From positions 6,217 to 28,430 of the forward strand of contig CAMYJV010000119.1 in the NCBI GenBank assembly GCA_947258805.1: a stretch of 22,214 nucleotides of DNA, in the 5' to 3' direction. Positions 14,589 to 22,214 of the stretch are shown here, piece by piece. Under the pieces are notes generated by a model, which was given only the letters and a program-made list of their open reading frames with translations, had not been told where the DNA came from and did no database searches. This DNA is from an uncultured Gammaproteobacteria bacterium. GTDB lineage: Bacteria > Pseudomonadota > Gammaproteobacteria > GCA-2729495. A program made the translations under genes and the position numbers. The stretch's first letter is position 1. The number at the start of each line of letters is the position of its first letter.

Positions 14589-15697
14589 GATGTTCTCCGC
14601 GCCGGCTCCAGCGCGAGGTACTCGTCGGGCTGGTGGGCCTGGTCGATGGCGCCGGGCCCAAGCACCACGACGTCCATGCCCAGCTCAGCGAGGTATGGCG
14701 CTTCCGTGCCGAAGGCCACCGCCCCGGCCGGGGTCCCCGTCAACGCTTCCGTCGCGGCTACGATGGGCGCGGCGGCATCCGTCGCCATCGGGTCTACACC
14801 TTCGAATAACGCGTCGAAGTCGCTCTCCAATCCCCTCCCCTGCAAGGTCTCTGCAACCAGGTCCCGCAGCTCCGCTCGCAGCGGCCCGCAGTGCATACCC
14901 GGCAGCATGCGCAGGTCGACATCGAGTTCGCACTGGCCGCAAATACGGTTGGGATTGTCGCCGCCGCTGATGCGGCCGAGGTTCAGCGTGCTGACAGGCA
15001 CCTCAAAATCCGGATCCTGCCGCCGCTGTTCCAGCACCGAGCGCCATTCCAGCAGCGCGGCGATGACGGCGTGCATGCCCTCTAGTGCGTTGTTGCCGAG
15101 CGCGGGATTGCTCGAATGCCCGGCGCGGCCCAGCACGCGAATGCGTTCCATCAATATGCCTTTATGCAAACGCACGGGTTTCAGGCCGGTGGGTTCGCCA
15201 ATGACCGCATGGCGCCCCAGCGGCTTGCCTGCCTGCGCCAGCGCGCGGGCGCCGCGCATGCTGCTCTCCTCGTCTGCGGTCGCGAGCACCACCAGCGGAT
15301 GGGCCAGCTGATCGGCGCGCAGTTCGGCAGTGGCGGCCAGCACCAGCGCAAAAAATGACTTCATGTCGGCCGTGCCGAGACCGTAAAGTTTCTGCTCGCG
15401 TTCCTGCACCGCGAAGGGATCGCTGGACCACAGGGCCGGATCGCAGGGCACGGTGTCAGTGTGGCCTGCCAGTACCAGGCCACCCTCGCCCGCACCGAGG
15501 CTGGCAATCAGATTGCTTTTGCCCGGCATGTCCAGGGGCTGCACGTGGACCCGAAAACCCTGCGCCGCGAAGCGCTCGGCAAGAAACTGGATGACACTGT
15601 CGTTTGACTGGTCCCAGTCGCGGGACACACTGCTGACGGAGGGCCGCGCAATGAGTTCGCGAATGTCAGTTAGCAGCGCCTGTGCAGCGGTAGGCAT
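14585..15697 (-). CDS. argE: Acetylornithine deacetylase (M20 family)
   Basis: This is a 370-residue zinc-dependent hydrolase that removes acetate from N-acetylornithine to give ornithine in arginine biosynthesis (cytoplasmic). M20 metal ligands and catalytic residues are visible: LAGHTDTVP (H79), GLGTADMKS (D111), ATADEESSMRG (E143/E144), GEPTG (E168) and the C-terminal IDQAHQPDEY (H355). RAGHSSNP marks the dimerisation domain, and the overall pattern fits ArgE better than DapE. ATG 15697 has a modest AAGAAG Shine-Dalgarno and lies 48 bases after ccmI. The gene overlaps maeA by GTGA. Its position downstream of cytochrome c maturation genes, without other arg genes, is unusual. Confidence 0.9.
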   Translation of the reverse strand: MPTAAQALLTDIRELIARPSVSSVSRDWDQSNDSVIQFLAERFAAQGFRVHVQPLDMPGKSNLIASLGAGEGGLVLAGHTDTVPCDPALWSSDPFAVQEREQKLYGLGTADMKSFFALVLAATAELRADQLAHPLVVLATADEESSMRGARALAQAGKPLGRHAVIGEPTGLKPVRLHKGILMERIRVLGRAGHSSNPALGNNALEGMHAVIAALLEWRSVLEQRRQDPDFEVPVSTLNLGRISGGDNPNRICGQCELDVDLRMLPGMHCGPLRAELRDLVAETLQGRGLESDFDALFEGVDPMATDAAAPIVAATEALTGTPAGAVAFGTEAPYLAELGMDVVVLGPGAIDQAHQPDEYLALEPARRTS

Positions 15698-15723
15698 GCT
15701 TCTTAACCGGTCAGGAGATCGGC

Positions 15724-15749
15724 CTGAGCCGGAGGCACAGCTGGCTCAG
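15724..15749. repeat. Inverted repeat in the ccmI-argE junction
   Basis: CTGAGCC (15724-15730) and GGCTCAG (15743-15749) are perfect reverse complements with a 12-base loop. The hairpin includes the ccmI stop codon and lies in the only appreciable gap of the run. No T-tract follows on the minus strand, so it may attenuate or protect RNA rather than terminate. Confidence 0.4.
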
Positions 15750-16771
15750 GGTTGGACAACCTGGTCCATCACAATGGAAACGGCACCTTCGCCGGGTGCC
15801 CAGGTGGCTTCGCCGAATACGTCGCCGGGCTGCGCGATGGCGCCGCCACCCTTCGATACCCTGGCGATGAGTCGCACGTTCTGCAGCTGGGACAGGTTCC
15901 GCCCGGCCAGCATCGCGTTGTCGTCACTGATGCGCAAGGTGCGCGGCAACCCGCCGGCCTGTTCGCGCAATGCCGCCACCGGTGGCCCGCCGGCGGCATT
16001 GGCATCGCGTGCGACGATAAACAGCATCGCGCCGGGCGACAGCTCGTCCTGGAGCGCATTGCTGAGAGACACACGGACGTCGATGGCCGTTCCCGCCGCC
16101 CCTGCGTCGGCCGTGGCAGCGGTCGCGAAACCGAGACTCTGCATCTGCTGGGTGACGGCCTGTCGCACCGGGTCCGGAATATCCTGCTGGAGCATCAGCT
16201 CCCAGCGCGCCTGCACGGTGGGCCGGTCGCCCCGGGCCAGCGCGGCCAGGCCTCCGTACCAAAGGGCCTTCGCGTTGTCCGGCTGCATCGCCAGCACTTC
16301 TTCGACCATGACACCGGCCGCCCCCGCCAGCGAGTCACGATTCTGCAGGATGAGTGCTTCAGCCACGCCCAGCTTGGCCACAGGGTCCTGGCCATCGCTC
16401 AACAGCAGCGCCTGCCCAAAGGCGGTTTCCGCATCGGCGGGCCGCTGCAGCTGCAGGTAGGTGTTGCCGAGCAGCAGCCAGCCGTCACGATCGTCGGGCT
16501 GGGTCTCCAGGCGCGCTTCCAGCTGGGCAAGCGCTGCATTCAGATCGGGTATGTCGCTGCGGGCTGCTGGTGCCTGCGTTGCGGCGGGCGTCCAGCCGTA
16601 GTTGCTGCCGGCGAGGTACAGAAACACGGTGCCGGCAGGCACGCCGAGGGCCAGTACGAAGGCCGTAATGGGCGCACCACCGCCGCGTAAGAGCGGAACT
16701 GCCACCAGCGCTGCCGCCAGCAACGCGCCGATCACGGCCAGCACCAGGAATATTGGTAACCCTTCAGGCAT
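15746..16771 (-). CDS. ccmI: c-type cytochrome biogenesis protein CcmI (TPR)
   Basis: This is a 341-residue inner-membrane protein with two N-terminal helices (about 5-29 and 34-56), tetratricopeptide repeats at about 75-200 (DRDGWLLLGNTYLQLQ, ADAETAFGQALLL, KLGVAEALILQN), and a C-terminal periplasmic beta-rich domain (ISDDNAMLAGRNLSQLQNV). CcmI chaperones apocytochrome c to the CcmF/CcmH ligation complex. In E. coli this module is fused to CcmH; here it is a separate gene, as in Pseudomonas. The ATG at 16771 overlaps the ccmH stop by 8 bases. Confidence 0.92.
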   Translation of the reverse strand: MPEGLPIFLVLAVIGALLAAALVAVPLLRGGGAPITAFVLALGVPAGTVFLYLAGSNYGWTPAATQAPAARSDIPDLNAALAQLEARLETQPDDRDGWLLLGNTYLQLQRPADAETAFGQALLLSDGQDPVAKLGVAEALILQNRDSLAGAAGVMVEEVLAMQPDNAKALWYGGLAALARGDRPTVQARWELMLQQDIPDPVRQAVTQQMQSLGFATAATADAGAAGTAIDVRVSLSNALQDELSPGAMLFIVARDANAAGGPPVAALREQAGGLPRTLRISDDNAMLAGRNLSQLQNVRLIARVSKGGGAIAQPGDVFGEATWAPGEGAVSIVMDQVVQP

Positions 16772-17195
16772 CCTGGGCGTCCTGCTCTTCGGTAGTGACC
16801 GGCATTGCGGAGCGCCGCTGCACGATGCGCCACAGCCACGTGGCGCCCATCAGCACCAGGATGATCGGGGCCAGCCACAGGACCGCCGTCGCCCCGGACC
16901 ACCGTGGTCGGTACAGCACGAACTCACCGTAGCGATCGGTCAGGAAGACCTTGATGTCATCTTCGGATTGACCGGCCTCCACCATCCCGCGAATTTCCCG
17001 CCGGAGATCCAGGGCCAGGGCCGCATTCGAATCGGCAATGGTCTGGTTCTGGCAGACCAGGCAGCGCACCTCGTTCGTCAACCGATCATAAAGTTCACGC
17101 TGCTCGGGATCCGCGATCGGCAACTCGGCGTCAATGGCCAGCACCGGCCCGCAGACGCCGAGGAAGACCAGCAACACGAGGCTGAGCCGCTTCAT
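16764..17195 (-). CDS. ccmH: Cytochrome c-type biogenesis protein CcmH (thiol-disulfide component)
   Basis: This is a 143-residue inner-membrane protein facing the periplasm. It has a signal sequence (residues 1-20, ending VCGPVLA), the redox motif RCLVCQNQTIADSNA (C45, C48), and one C-terminal helix (about 104-124, VLWLAPIILVLMG). It reduces or binds the CXXCH cysteines of apocytochrome c before haem ligation. The start at ATG 17195 is chosen because it gives the signal sequence and overlaps the ccmG stop by ATGA; the longer frame to 17405 is a read-through within ccmG. The family's LRCxxC motif is present as VRCLVC. Confidence 0.94.
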   Translation of the reverse strand: MKRLSLVLLVFLGVCGPVLAIDAELPIADPEQRELYDRLTNEVRCLVCQNQTIADSNAALALDLRREIRGMVEAGQSEDDIKVFLTDRYGEFVLYRPRWSGATAVLWLAPIILVLMGATWLWRIVQRRSAMPVTTEEQDAQDA

Positions 17196-17725
17196 GAACC
17201 GGACCCGCGCGCAGCCGCAATCAGCGGCAGAAAGTCCCTGGCGAAGATTTCCCAGGTAATGGGCGCGATGTGCTTGTGCAATACCTTGCCATCGGGCCCG
17301 ATCAGGAAGGTTTCCGGCGCCCCATATACGCCCCAGTCGATGGCCACCCGCCCGTCGGCGTCCACGCCGCTGGCTGCATAGGGATTGCCCAGCTGCTGCA
17401 GCCACGCGCGCGCCTGCAACGTGTCGTCTTTCCAGTTCAGGCCATAGATGGGCACCTCACCCGAGGCGGCAATGGCCAGCAGCGCGTCGTGTTCCTGCCG
17501 GCAACCGACGCACCAGGTGGCCCAGACATTCAGCAGCCAAACCTCGCCGAGTCGTTCGCTGGCGGTGAGCTGCTGGTCGGGCGCATCGAGGCGCGGCATG
17601 CTGAAGGCCGGCGCCGGCTTGCCCACCAGCGGCGACGGCACGACCGAGGGATCGCGCCCGAGGCCGAACCAGAACACCACGACTATGAGGCCGAAAATGA
17701 CGATCGGCGCGGTGTAACGCAACAT
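17192..17725 (-). CDS. ccmG: Thiol:disulfide interchange protein CcmG/DsbE
   Basis: This is a 177-residue membrane-anchored periplasmic thioredoxin. One N-terminal helix spans about 5-22, then VGKPAPAFSMPRLD, the active site NVWATWCVGCRQEH (C72, C75), and GVYGAPETFLIG with the cis-Pro loop. It passes reducing power to the CcmH/apocytochrome cysteines in System I. ATG 17725 is 7 bases after the ccmF stop, without a strong Shine-Dalgarno, and its own stop overlaps ccmH by ATGA. Confidence 0.95.
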   Translation of the reverse strand: MLRYTAPIVIFGLIVVVFWFGLGRDPSVVPSPLVGKPAPAFSMPRLDAPDQQLTASERLGEVWLLNVWATWCVGCRQEHDALLAIAASGEVPIYGLNWKDDTLQARAWLQQLGNPYAASGVDADGRVAIDWGVYGAPETFLIGPDGKVLHKHIAPITWEIFARDFLPLIAAARGSGS

Positions 17726-17732
17726 GGCGGTA

Positions 17733-19694
17733 TCAGGCCGTACTGGCCTGCGCGCCTTCTCTGGCAGCCGCAGCCGCCTGCCGTGCGCGCCGGTAACGCG
17801 GATCGGAAATTGCTACCAATCCGCCAAAGGCCATCAGCAGGCAGCCGACCCAGATAAAGCGGATCAGCGGCTTGTACTGGATCCTGACGCTCCACGCCCC
17901 GGCGCCCAGGTCATCTCCCAGAGCAATGAACACATCACGATGCCAGCGACCGTCGATGGCGGCTTCGGTCATCGGCGAACGCTGCACGCGATAGATGCGT
18001 TTTTCCGGGTACAGCACGGCAACCGAGCGCTCACCGCGCCTGACGTGCATCTCTGCCCGGATCGCCTGGTAATTGGCACCTTCGACGGCTTTCAAGTCAC
18101 GGAACGTCACCTGGAAATCCGACACCTCGATGGTTTCGCCCAGCGCGAGCCGCTGATCGGTTTCCACCGTGTAGGTGGAGACGACCGTCACGCCCAGCAC
18201 GAACATGCCAAGCCCGAAGTGGGCGAGCTGCATGCCGAGCATGCCCAGTGTCAGTCTCGGGCCACGCCCGAACAGTTTCGCTACCGGATCCAGCAGCGCG
18301 CTACCAATGAGCCACAGGCCCGCCGCGGCGCCGACAGCAGTCAGCACGCCCTGGCTGCCGTAGATCAGCCACGGCAGGGCGATGCCGCCGATGACCGCAA
18401 ACAGTGCCAGCCAGCGCAAGCGCCGCGCCAGGGCGCTGCCGTTCGTCGAACGCCAGGCGGTATGCATCCCGACTCCGACAGCCAGCACCAGCGGGATCGT
18501 GGGAAACAGGAACGCGATTTCGAAGTACGGAGGGCCCACGGAGATCTTGCCGAGATTGAAACCCTCCAGTACCAGCGGCGCGATCGTGCCGAACAGCACT
18601 AACCCGGCCGCAATGCTGAGCAGGATGTTGTTGACCAGCAGAAAGGTTTCCCGCGACAGCGGCGCAAAGCCGACTTCGCGGTCCAGGGAACTCGCGCGCA
18701 TCGCATACAGCGTGAGCGCACCGCCGATGACTAGGGCGAGAAACACCAGGATGAACAGGCCGCGCGACGGATCGCTGGCGAAAGAATGCACCGAGACCAG
18801 GATGCCCGACCGGACGAGAAAGGTGCCGAGCAGGCTCAGGCCGAATGCGGCGATGGCCAGCAACAGAGTCGAGCCCTTGAACAGGCCGCGTTTCTCCGTC
18901 ACGGCCAGCGAGTGAATCAACGCGGTGCCGACGAGCCACGGCATGAAGGACGCGTTCTCCACCGGGTCCCAGAACCACCAGCCGCCCCAGCCCAGCTCGT
19001 AATAGGCCCACCAGCTGCCGAGCATTATGCCGATGGTCAGAAAGGTCCAGGCCGCCGTCGTCCACGGCCGTGCCCATTGCGCCCATTCGCGGTCCACCTT
19101 GCCGGCCAGCAGTGCGGCAATCGCAAACGCAAAGGCAACGGAAAAGCCCACGTAGCCCGTGTAAAGCATCGGCGGGTGAATGGCCATGGCGGGATCCTGC
19201 AATAGCGGATTCAGGTCGTTGCCGTCTATCGGGATCGGGTCCAGGCGCAGGAAGGGATTGGACGTGATCATGATGAACAGCAGGAAACCAGCGCTGATCA
19301 GGCCCATTACGCCGATGATGCGGGCGGCCATCGCGCCCGGCAGTGACCGGCTGGAGATCAGTACCGCCACAGTCCACAGCGCGAGCACCAGCACCCAAAG
19401 CAACAGCGAACCTTCGTGACCACCCCACACGGCGGCCACACGATACAAGGTCGGCAGCGCACTATTGGAATTGCTGGCCACGTACAAGACGGAGAAGTCA
19501 CCAACCAGGAACGACCACGTCAGCAGGCCGAAGGCCAGCGCGACGAACACAAAGTGACCCGCGGCGGCAGGCACCGCTACCCGGGTCCAGGCCTGGTAGC
19601 GTTCACTGCCTGCACCGACCAGCGGCAGCACCCCCTGGATCGCGGCGAGACAGAAGGCCAGGGCCAGGCAAAGCTGTCCGAGTTCAGGAATCAT
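17733..19694 (-). CDS. ccmF: Haem lyase CcmF
   Basis: This is a 653-residue polytopic inner-membrane protein (family about 640-660 aa) that attaches haem from holo-CcmE to apocytochrome c. The haem-handling WWD signature WGGWWFWDPVENASFMPWL is clear, as are conserved GHEGSLLLWVL near the N-terminus, HPPMLYTGYVG and the conserved loop LVRSGILVSVHSFASDPSRG. The start is MIPELGQL at ATG 19694, 7 bases after the ccmE stop. A longer frame to 19814 lies inside ccmE and is not credible. Confidence 0.96.
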   Translation of the reverse strand: MIPELGQLCLALAFCLAAIQGVLPLVGAGSERYQAWTRVAVPAAAGHFVFVALAFGLLTWSFLVGDFSVLYVASNSNSALPTLYRVAAVWGGHEGSLLLWVLVLALWTVAVLISSRSLPGAMAARIIGVMGLISAGFLLFIMITSNPFLRLDPIPIDGNDLNPLLQDPAMAIHPPMLYTGYVGFSVAFAFAIAALLAGKVDREWAQWARPWTTAAWTFLTIGIMLGSWWAYYELGWGGWWFWDPVENASFMPWLVGTALIHSLAVTEKRGLFKGSTLLLAIAAFGLSLLGTFLVRSGILVSVHSFASDPSRGLFILVFLALVIGGALTLYAMRASSLDREVGFAPLSRETFLLVNNILLSIAAGLVLFGTIAPLVLEGFNLGKISVGPPYFEIAFLFPTIPLVLAVGVGMHTAWRSTNGSALARRLRWLALFAVIGGIALPWLIYGSQGVLTAVGAAAGLWLIGSALLDPVAKLFGRGPRLTLGMLGMQLAHFGLGMFVLGVTVVSTYTVETDQRLALGETIEVSDFQVTFRDLKAVEGANYQAIRAEMHVRRGERSVAVLYPEKRIYRVQRSPMTEAAIDGRWHRDVFIALGDDLGAGAWSVRIQYKPLIRFIWVGCLLMAFGGLVAISDPRYRRARQAAAAAREGAQASTA

Positions 19695-19701
19695 TGGCGT
19701 C

Positions 19702-20157
19702 TCAGTTGGCGGCGATGTCGGGTGCGTCGGTGGGATGGCCTTTGTCGGCCAGCATATCGGCGACTTCCGGCGACATGTAGTTCTCGTCGTGCTTGGCAAG
19801 AATCTTTTCAGCAACGAACTGGCCGTTGGCCTGCATCACGCCGTGGGCCACCACGCCCTGCCCGTCGCGGAACAGGTCCGGCAGCACGCCCGTGTAACTG
19901 ACCTGCACTGAGTTCTCAAGGTCGGTAACGTCGAAGACAACTTGCATCGAACCCGGTTCGCGAACCACGCTGCCTTCGGTCACCAGGCCACCCATGCGAA
20001 CCATTCGGCCGGCCGGCGCATCACCAGCCAGCAACTCGCTGGGGCTGTAGAAGAAACTCACGCCCTCTTCAAAAGCCTGCAACGTCAGCCCCACTGCCAC
20101 CGCCACACCTGCGAGCACCAACACGACCAATGCCATCCGCTGCTTTCTGGGTTTCAT
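19702..20157 (-). CDS. ccmE: Haem chaperone CcmE
   Basis: This is a 151-residue periplasmic haem carrier tethered by one N-terminal helix (about 8-28). The OB-fold core includes RMGGLVTEGSV, FDVTDL and VSYTGVLPDLFRDGQGVV. The haem-binding His lies in AKHDENYMSPEV (H123), with the haem-ligand Tyr at Y127. An AGGAG Shine-Dalgarno sits immediately before ATG 20157, which overlaps the ccmD stop by ATGA. The C-terminal tail is short and polar. Confidence 0.95.
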   Translation of the reverse strand: MKPRKQRMALVVLVLAGVAVAVGLTLQAFEEGVSFFYSPSELLAGDAPAGRMVRMGGLVTEGSVVREPGSMQVVFDVTDLENSVQVSYTGVLPDLFRDGQGVVAHGVMQANGQFVAEKILAKHDENYMSPEVADMLADKGHPTDAPDIAAN

Positions 20158-20321
20158 GACTCCTGTCTCCTTTGCCGCGCCGCACGCAAGCCCGCTTCGC
20201 GCAGCGCACTCTGCAAGCGGCGCCGGGCACCGATTATGTTGACCACCAGGACGACCGCCGTGAGCCCAAACGTGCTCCAGACATACTCGGCGTAGCCGCC
20301 CATCGCGAGAAATTCAGCCAC
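20154..20321 (-). CDS. ccmD: Haem exporter subunit CcmD (small membrane protein)
   Basis: This is a 55-residue protein. From GTG 20321 the frame reads V/M-AEFLAMGGYAEYVW, matching the FxAMGGYxxxVW signature of E. coli CcmD, followed by one helix (LTAVVLVVNIIGA) and a basic tail ending RRQES. CcmD stabilises the CcmC-CcmE complex and release of holo-CcmE from CcmABC. The internal ATG (20303) would cut the conserved motif, so GTG is preferred. It overlaps ccmC by 8 bases and ccmE by 4. Confidence 0.9.
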   Translation of the reverse strand: MAEFLAMGGYAEYVWSTFGLTAVVLVVNIIGARRRLQSALREAGLRAARQRRQES

Positions 20322-21081
20322 CGGCTGGGTTTCCGCGCGCCGGGGCGCCTATGATATCCAAGACCCAGCGAGTATTCCGCTCCCGGTCCAGAACTTCGGC
20401 GCGGACGCGCTGCAGCAACAGGGCAGCGAAAATCAGCGTGAAGGCGAGGATCATGACCAGCAGGGGCCACAGCATGTCGCCCGTGATGGATGGGGTGTCG
20501 AGCTTCTTGATCGTCGGGCCCTGGTGAATGCTGCTCCACCAGATCACGGAATAATGAATGATCGGCAGGTTGACCACCCCCACCAGCGCCAGCAACGCGC
20601 TGGCCCGGTCGCCTTTGTCGCGGTCGTCGAAAGCACCCCGCAGGCTCATGTAGCCGATGTAGAGGAACAGCAGGATCAGCTCCGAGGTCAGGCGAGGGTC
20701 CCATTCCCAATAGGTGCCCCACATCGGCTTGCCCCAGATGGCGCCGGTGACCAGGGCGAGAAAGGTGAACCAGGCGCCGATGGGCGCCGCGGCCGCCGCC
20801 ACGGCATGGGCCAGTTTCATGCGCCAGATCAGGCCGATAGCAGACGCCGCGGCCATGACGGCGTAGACCAGTGTTGACAGGTACGCACTCGGCACGTGCA
20901 CATAGATAATGCGGAAGCCATCGCCCTGCTGGTAATCGGGCGGCGCCACCACGAGCCCACCGTAGGCGCCCGCCAGCAGCAGCAGGATGGCTGGAATGTA
21001 GAACCAGGGCGTCAGGATTGCCGCCAGCCGATAAAAATGCGGCGGCGATCCGAACTTGTGGAACCAGACAGGCAGTTTCAT
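20314..21081 (-). CDS. ccmC: Haem delivery protein CcmC
   Basis: This is a 255-residue protein with about six transmembrane helices that loads haem onto CcmE. The WWD-type motif is GTYWEWDPRLTSELILLF. The flanking haem-ligand histidines are in IIYVHVPSAYLS and SVIWWSSIHQG. ATG 21081 (MKLPVWFHKFGSP) has a GGAGAG Shine-Dalgarno and begins 19 bases after the ccmB stop; an upstream in-frame ATG at 21129 would overlap ccmB and adds a polar extension untypical of the family. Confidence 0.95.
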   Translation of the reverse strand: MKLPVWFHKFGSPPHFYRLAAILTPWFYIPAILLLLAGAYGGLVVAPPDYQQGDGFRIIYVHVPSAYLSTLVYAVMAAASAIGLIWRMKLAHAVAAAAAPIGAWFTFLALVTGAIWGKPMWGTYWEWDPRLTSELILLFLYIGYMSLRGAFDDRDKGDRASALLALVGVVNLPIIHYSVIWWSSIHQGPTIKKLDTPSITGDMLWPLLVMILAFTLIFAALLLQRVRAEVLDRERNTRWVLDIIGAPARGNPAGG

Positions 21082-21100
21082 CGTGTTTCGACTCTCCGAC

Positions 21101-21775
21101 TCAATCCAGGCTGATACGAATGGCCGCACTCGCGGTGGCAGGCACCAGCGACACCGCCAAGGCCAGCAATGCGCCGAGCAGGTACAGCGGCCCGGCGACT
21201 GCTTCGCCCTCTGCAGCCAGCGCGGTGGCCCGGCTGCCGAACATCAGCACCGGCAGGCACAACGGTAAAATCAACAGCGCCAATAACCCACCGGACTGCC
21301 GCACGCCAGCCGTCAGTGCGGCGCCCACCGAACCTAGCAAACTCAGCGTCGGCGTGCCTATGAGCAAAGTCACGCAAAGGGCACGGATGCCGTCGGCGGG
21401 CAGATGGTAGGTGACCGCCAAAATCGGCGCCAGCACGACCAGCGGCAGGCCGTTCAGGAGCCAGTGCGCGAATGCCTTGGCCAGCATGACCAGCGGCAGC
21501 GAGTGAGGTCCAATAACGAGTTGCTCCATGCTGCCGTCTTCCAGGTCCTGCCGGAACAAGGCGTTCAGAGATAACAGCGTGGCGAGCAATGCGGCGATCC
21601 AGAGCACGCCGGGGCCCAGCCCCTGGAGCACATCACGGGCTGGCGACAGGGCCAGCGGGAACAGCGCGGTAACGATGGCAAAAAACATCAGCGGGCTGGC
21701 CACATCGCCCCAGCGGCGGAAGCCGAGTTCCAGCTCCCGGCGCAAAATCGCGGTGATCACGGCGATGGCGTTCAC
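21101..21775 (-). CDS. ccmB: Haem exporter protein CcmB
   Basis: This is a 224-residue, six-helix membrane subunit of the CcmAB ABC transporter (E. coli CcmB about 220 aa). Characteristic stretches are LRRELELGFRRWGD, LSLNALFRQDLEDGSMEQL, GTPTLSLLGSVGAALT and LLALLILPLCLPVLMFG. The start is GTG 21775 with a GGCGGAGG Shine-Dalgarno; GTGA overlaps the ccmA stop, implying translational coupling of the ATPase and membrane subunits. Confidence 0.95.
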   Translation of the reverse strand: MNAIAVITAILRRELELGFRRWGDVASPLMFFAIVTALFPLALSPARDVLQGLGPGVLWIAALLATLLSLNALFRQDLEDGSMEQLVIGPHSLPLVMLAKAFAHWLLNGLPLVVLAPILAVTYHLPADGIRALCVTLLIGTPTLSLLGSVGAALTAGVRQSGGLLALLILPLCLPVLMFGSRATALAAEGEAVAGPLYLLGALLALAVSLVPATASAAIRISLD

Positions 21776-22214
21776 CGGGCCTCCGCCAATTCGAGCATGC
21801 GCAGCCCCGGCCGCGGCCGCAGTTCGTGATGGGCTGCAATGACGGCCAGCCCCCCACCGGCGAGATGCTTGTCGAGCCGGGCTTCCAGCCAGTCACGCCC
21901 GGCTGCGTCCAGATTCGTAAAGGGCTCATCAAATATCCAGAGCCGGGTCGACAGCATCAGGGCGCGAACCAGTGCGCCGCGGCGCTGCTGCCCTGCAGAC
22001 AGGTGGCGCACCAGCAGATCCGCGCAGCGTTCAAGCCCAAACTGGCCCATGATGTCCCGCCACGGTTGACCATCGAGCCCTGCGAGCCGGGCCGCAAAGG
22101 CAAGATTGCGCGCCAGGCTCAGGTCGGCCTTCAGCCCGGTCTGGTGGCCGCAGTAGGCCAGCGACTGGCCGAAGGTCGCCCCGCCGGCGTCCACCGGCGC
22201 GCCGCACCACTCCA
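21772..22214 (-). CDS. ccmA: Haem exporter ATP-binding protein CcmA, N-terminus off the right edge
   Basis: The last 146 residues of an ABC ATPase are visible; the frame stays open to base 22214, so the start and Walker A lie outside. Visible are the Q-loop region SLAYCGHQTGLKADLSLAR, the ABC signature LSAGQQRR, Walker B LWIFDEPFTNLD and the switch His in VIAAHHEL. CcmA energises the CcmABCD complex that releases holo-CcmE. A GTG at 22194 is internal, not the start. Confidence 0.93.
   Translation of the reverse strand, partial: EWCGAPVDAGGATFGQSLAYCGHQTGLKADLSLARNLAFAARLAGLDGQPWRDIMGQFGLERCADLLVRHLSAGQQRRGALVRALMLSTRLWIFDEPFTNLDAAGRDWLEARLDKHLAGGGLAVIAAHHELRPRPGLRMLELAEAR

Noticed and set aside
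14454..15311. 285-codon plus-strand frame opposite argE
   Set aside because: Serine/alanine-rich antisense shadow; argE on the minus strand has its full set of metal-binding motifs.

Overview
The window looks like chromosome of a GC-rich gammaproteobacterium with an aerobic or respiratory lifestyle. The basis is a complete System I cytochrome c maturation operon with separate ccmH and ccmI, a FadJ-type beta-oxidation enzyme, an E. coli-like NAD malic enzyme, an outer-membrane barrel gene and frequent GTG starts. I cannot name a genus from the sequence alone. I see no tRNA, rRNA, CRISPR array, insertion sequence or phage gene. Coding density is very high: no gene-free stretch exceeds about 265 bases, and many genes overlap by 4 to 28 bases.

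Layout, left to right. (1) 1-2079, minus strand: an endonuclease/exonuclease/phosphatase-fold protein followed, with an ATGA overlap, by the N-terminal 446 residues of a FadJ-like multifunctional beta-oxidation enzyme that runs off the left edge. (2) 2183-3842, plus strand: a small TIR-like protein lacking the usual catalytic Glu, then a thioredoxin-reductase-fold ferredoxin/flavodoxin-NADP reductase. (3) 3879-4340, minus strand: a small potassium-channel-like pore protein. (4) 4519-9268, plus strand: an outer-membrane beta-barrel protein, a secreted Asp-box (sialidase-like) protein with a CPCC motif, and a SERCA-like P-type Ca2+ ATPase whose N-terminal cytoplasmic segment is missing. (5) 9265-10831, minus strand: a pyridoxamine-phosphate-oxidase-fold protein and a DUF389 membrane protein. 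(6) 11092-12930, plus strand: a short-type alpha-glucan phosphorylase, preceded by a 260-base intergenic region with an AT-rich nest of inverted repeats. (7) 12903-22214, minus strand: a tightly packed run ccmA(partial)-ccmB-ccmC-ccmD-ccmE-ccmF-ccmG-ccmH-ccmI, followed by argE and maeA.

How the genes work together. CcmABCD load haem onto CcmE, CcmF and CcmH/I ligate it to apocytochrome c, and CcmG keeps the CXXCH cysteines reduced. ArgE (ornithine formation) and MaeA (malate to pyruvate) follow in the same direction, with a GTGA overlap between them, so they are probably co-transcribed although biochemically unrelated. The remaining genes are single genes or pairs with no shared pathway that I can demonstrate.

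I did not find a convincing new multi-gene system. The most unusual signals are nucleotide-level. One is a 51-base AT-rich, rare-codon patch containing a perfect 9-bp inverted repeat inside the otherwise GC-rich ATPase gene (8627-8677). Another is the truncated ATPase start. The others are the TIR-like gene without a catalytic Glu and the operator-like repeat cluster ahead of the glucan phosphorylase.
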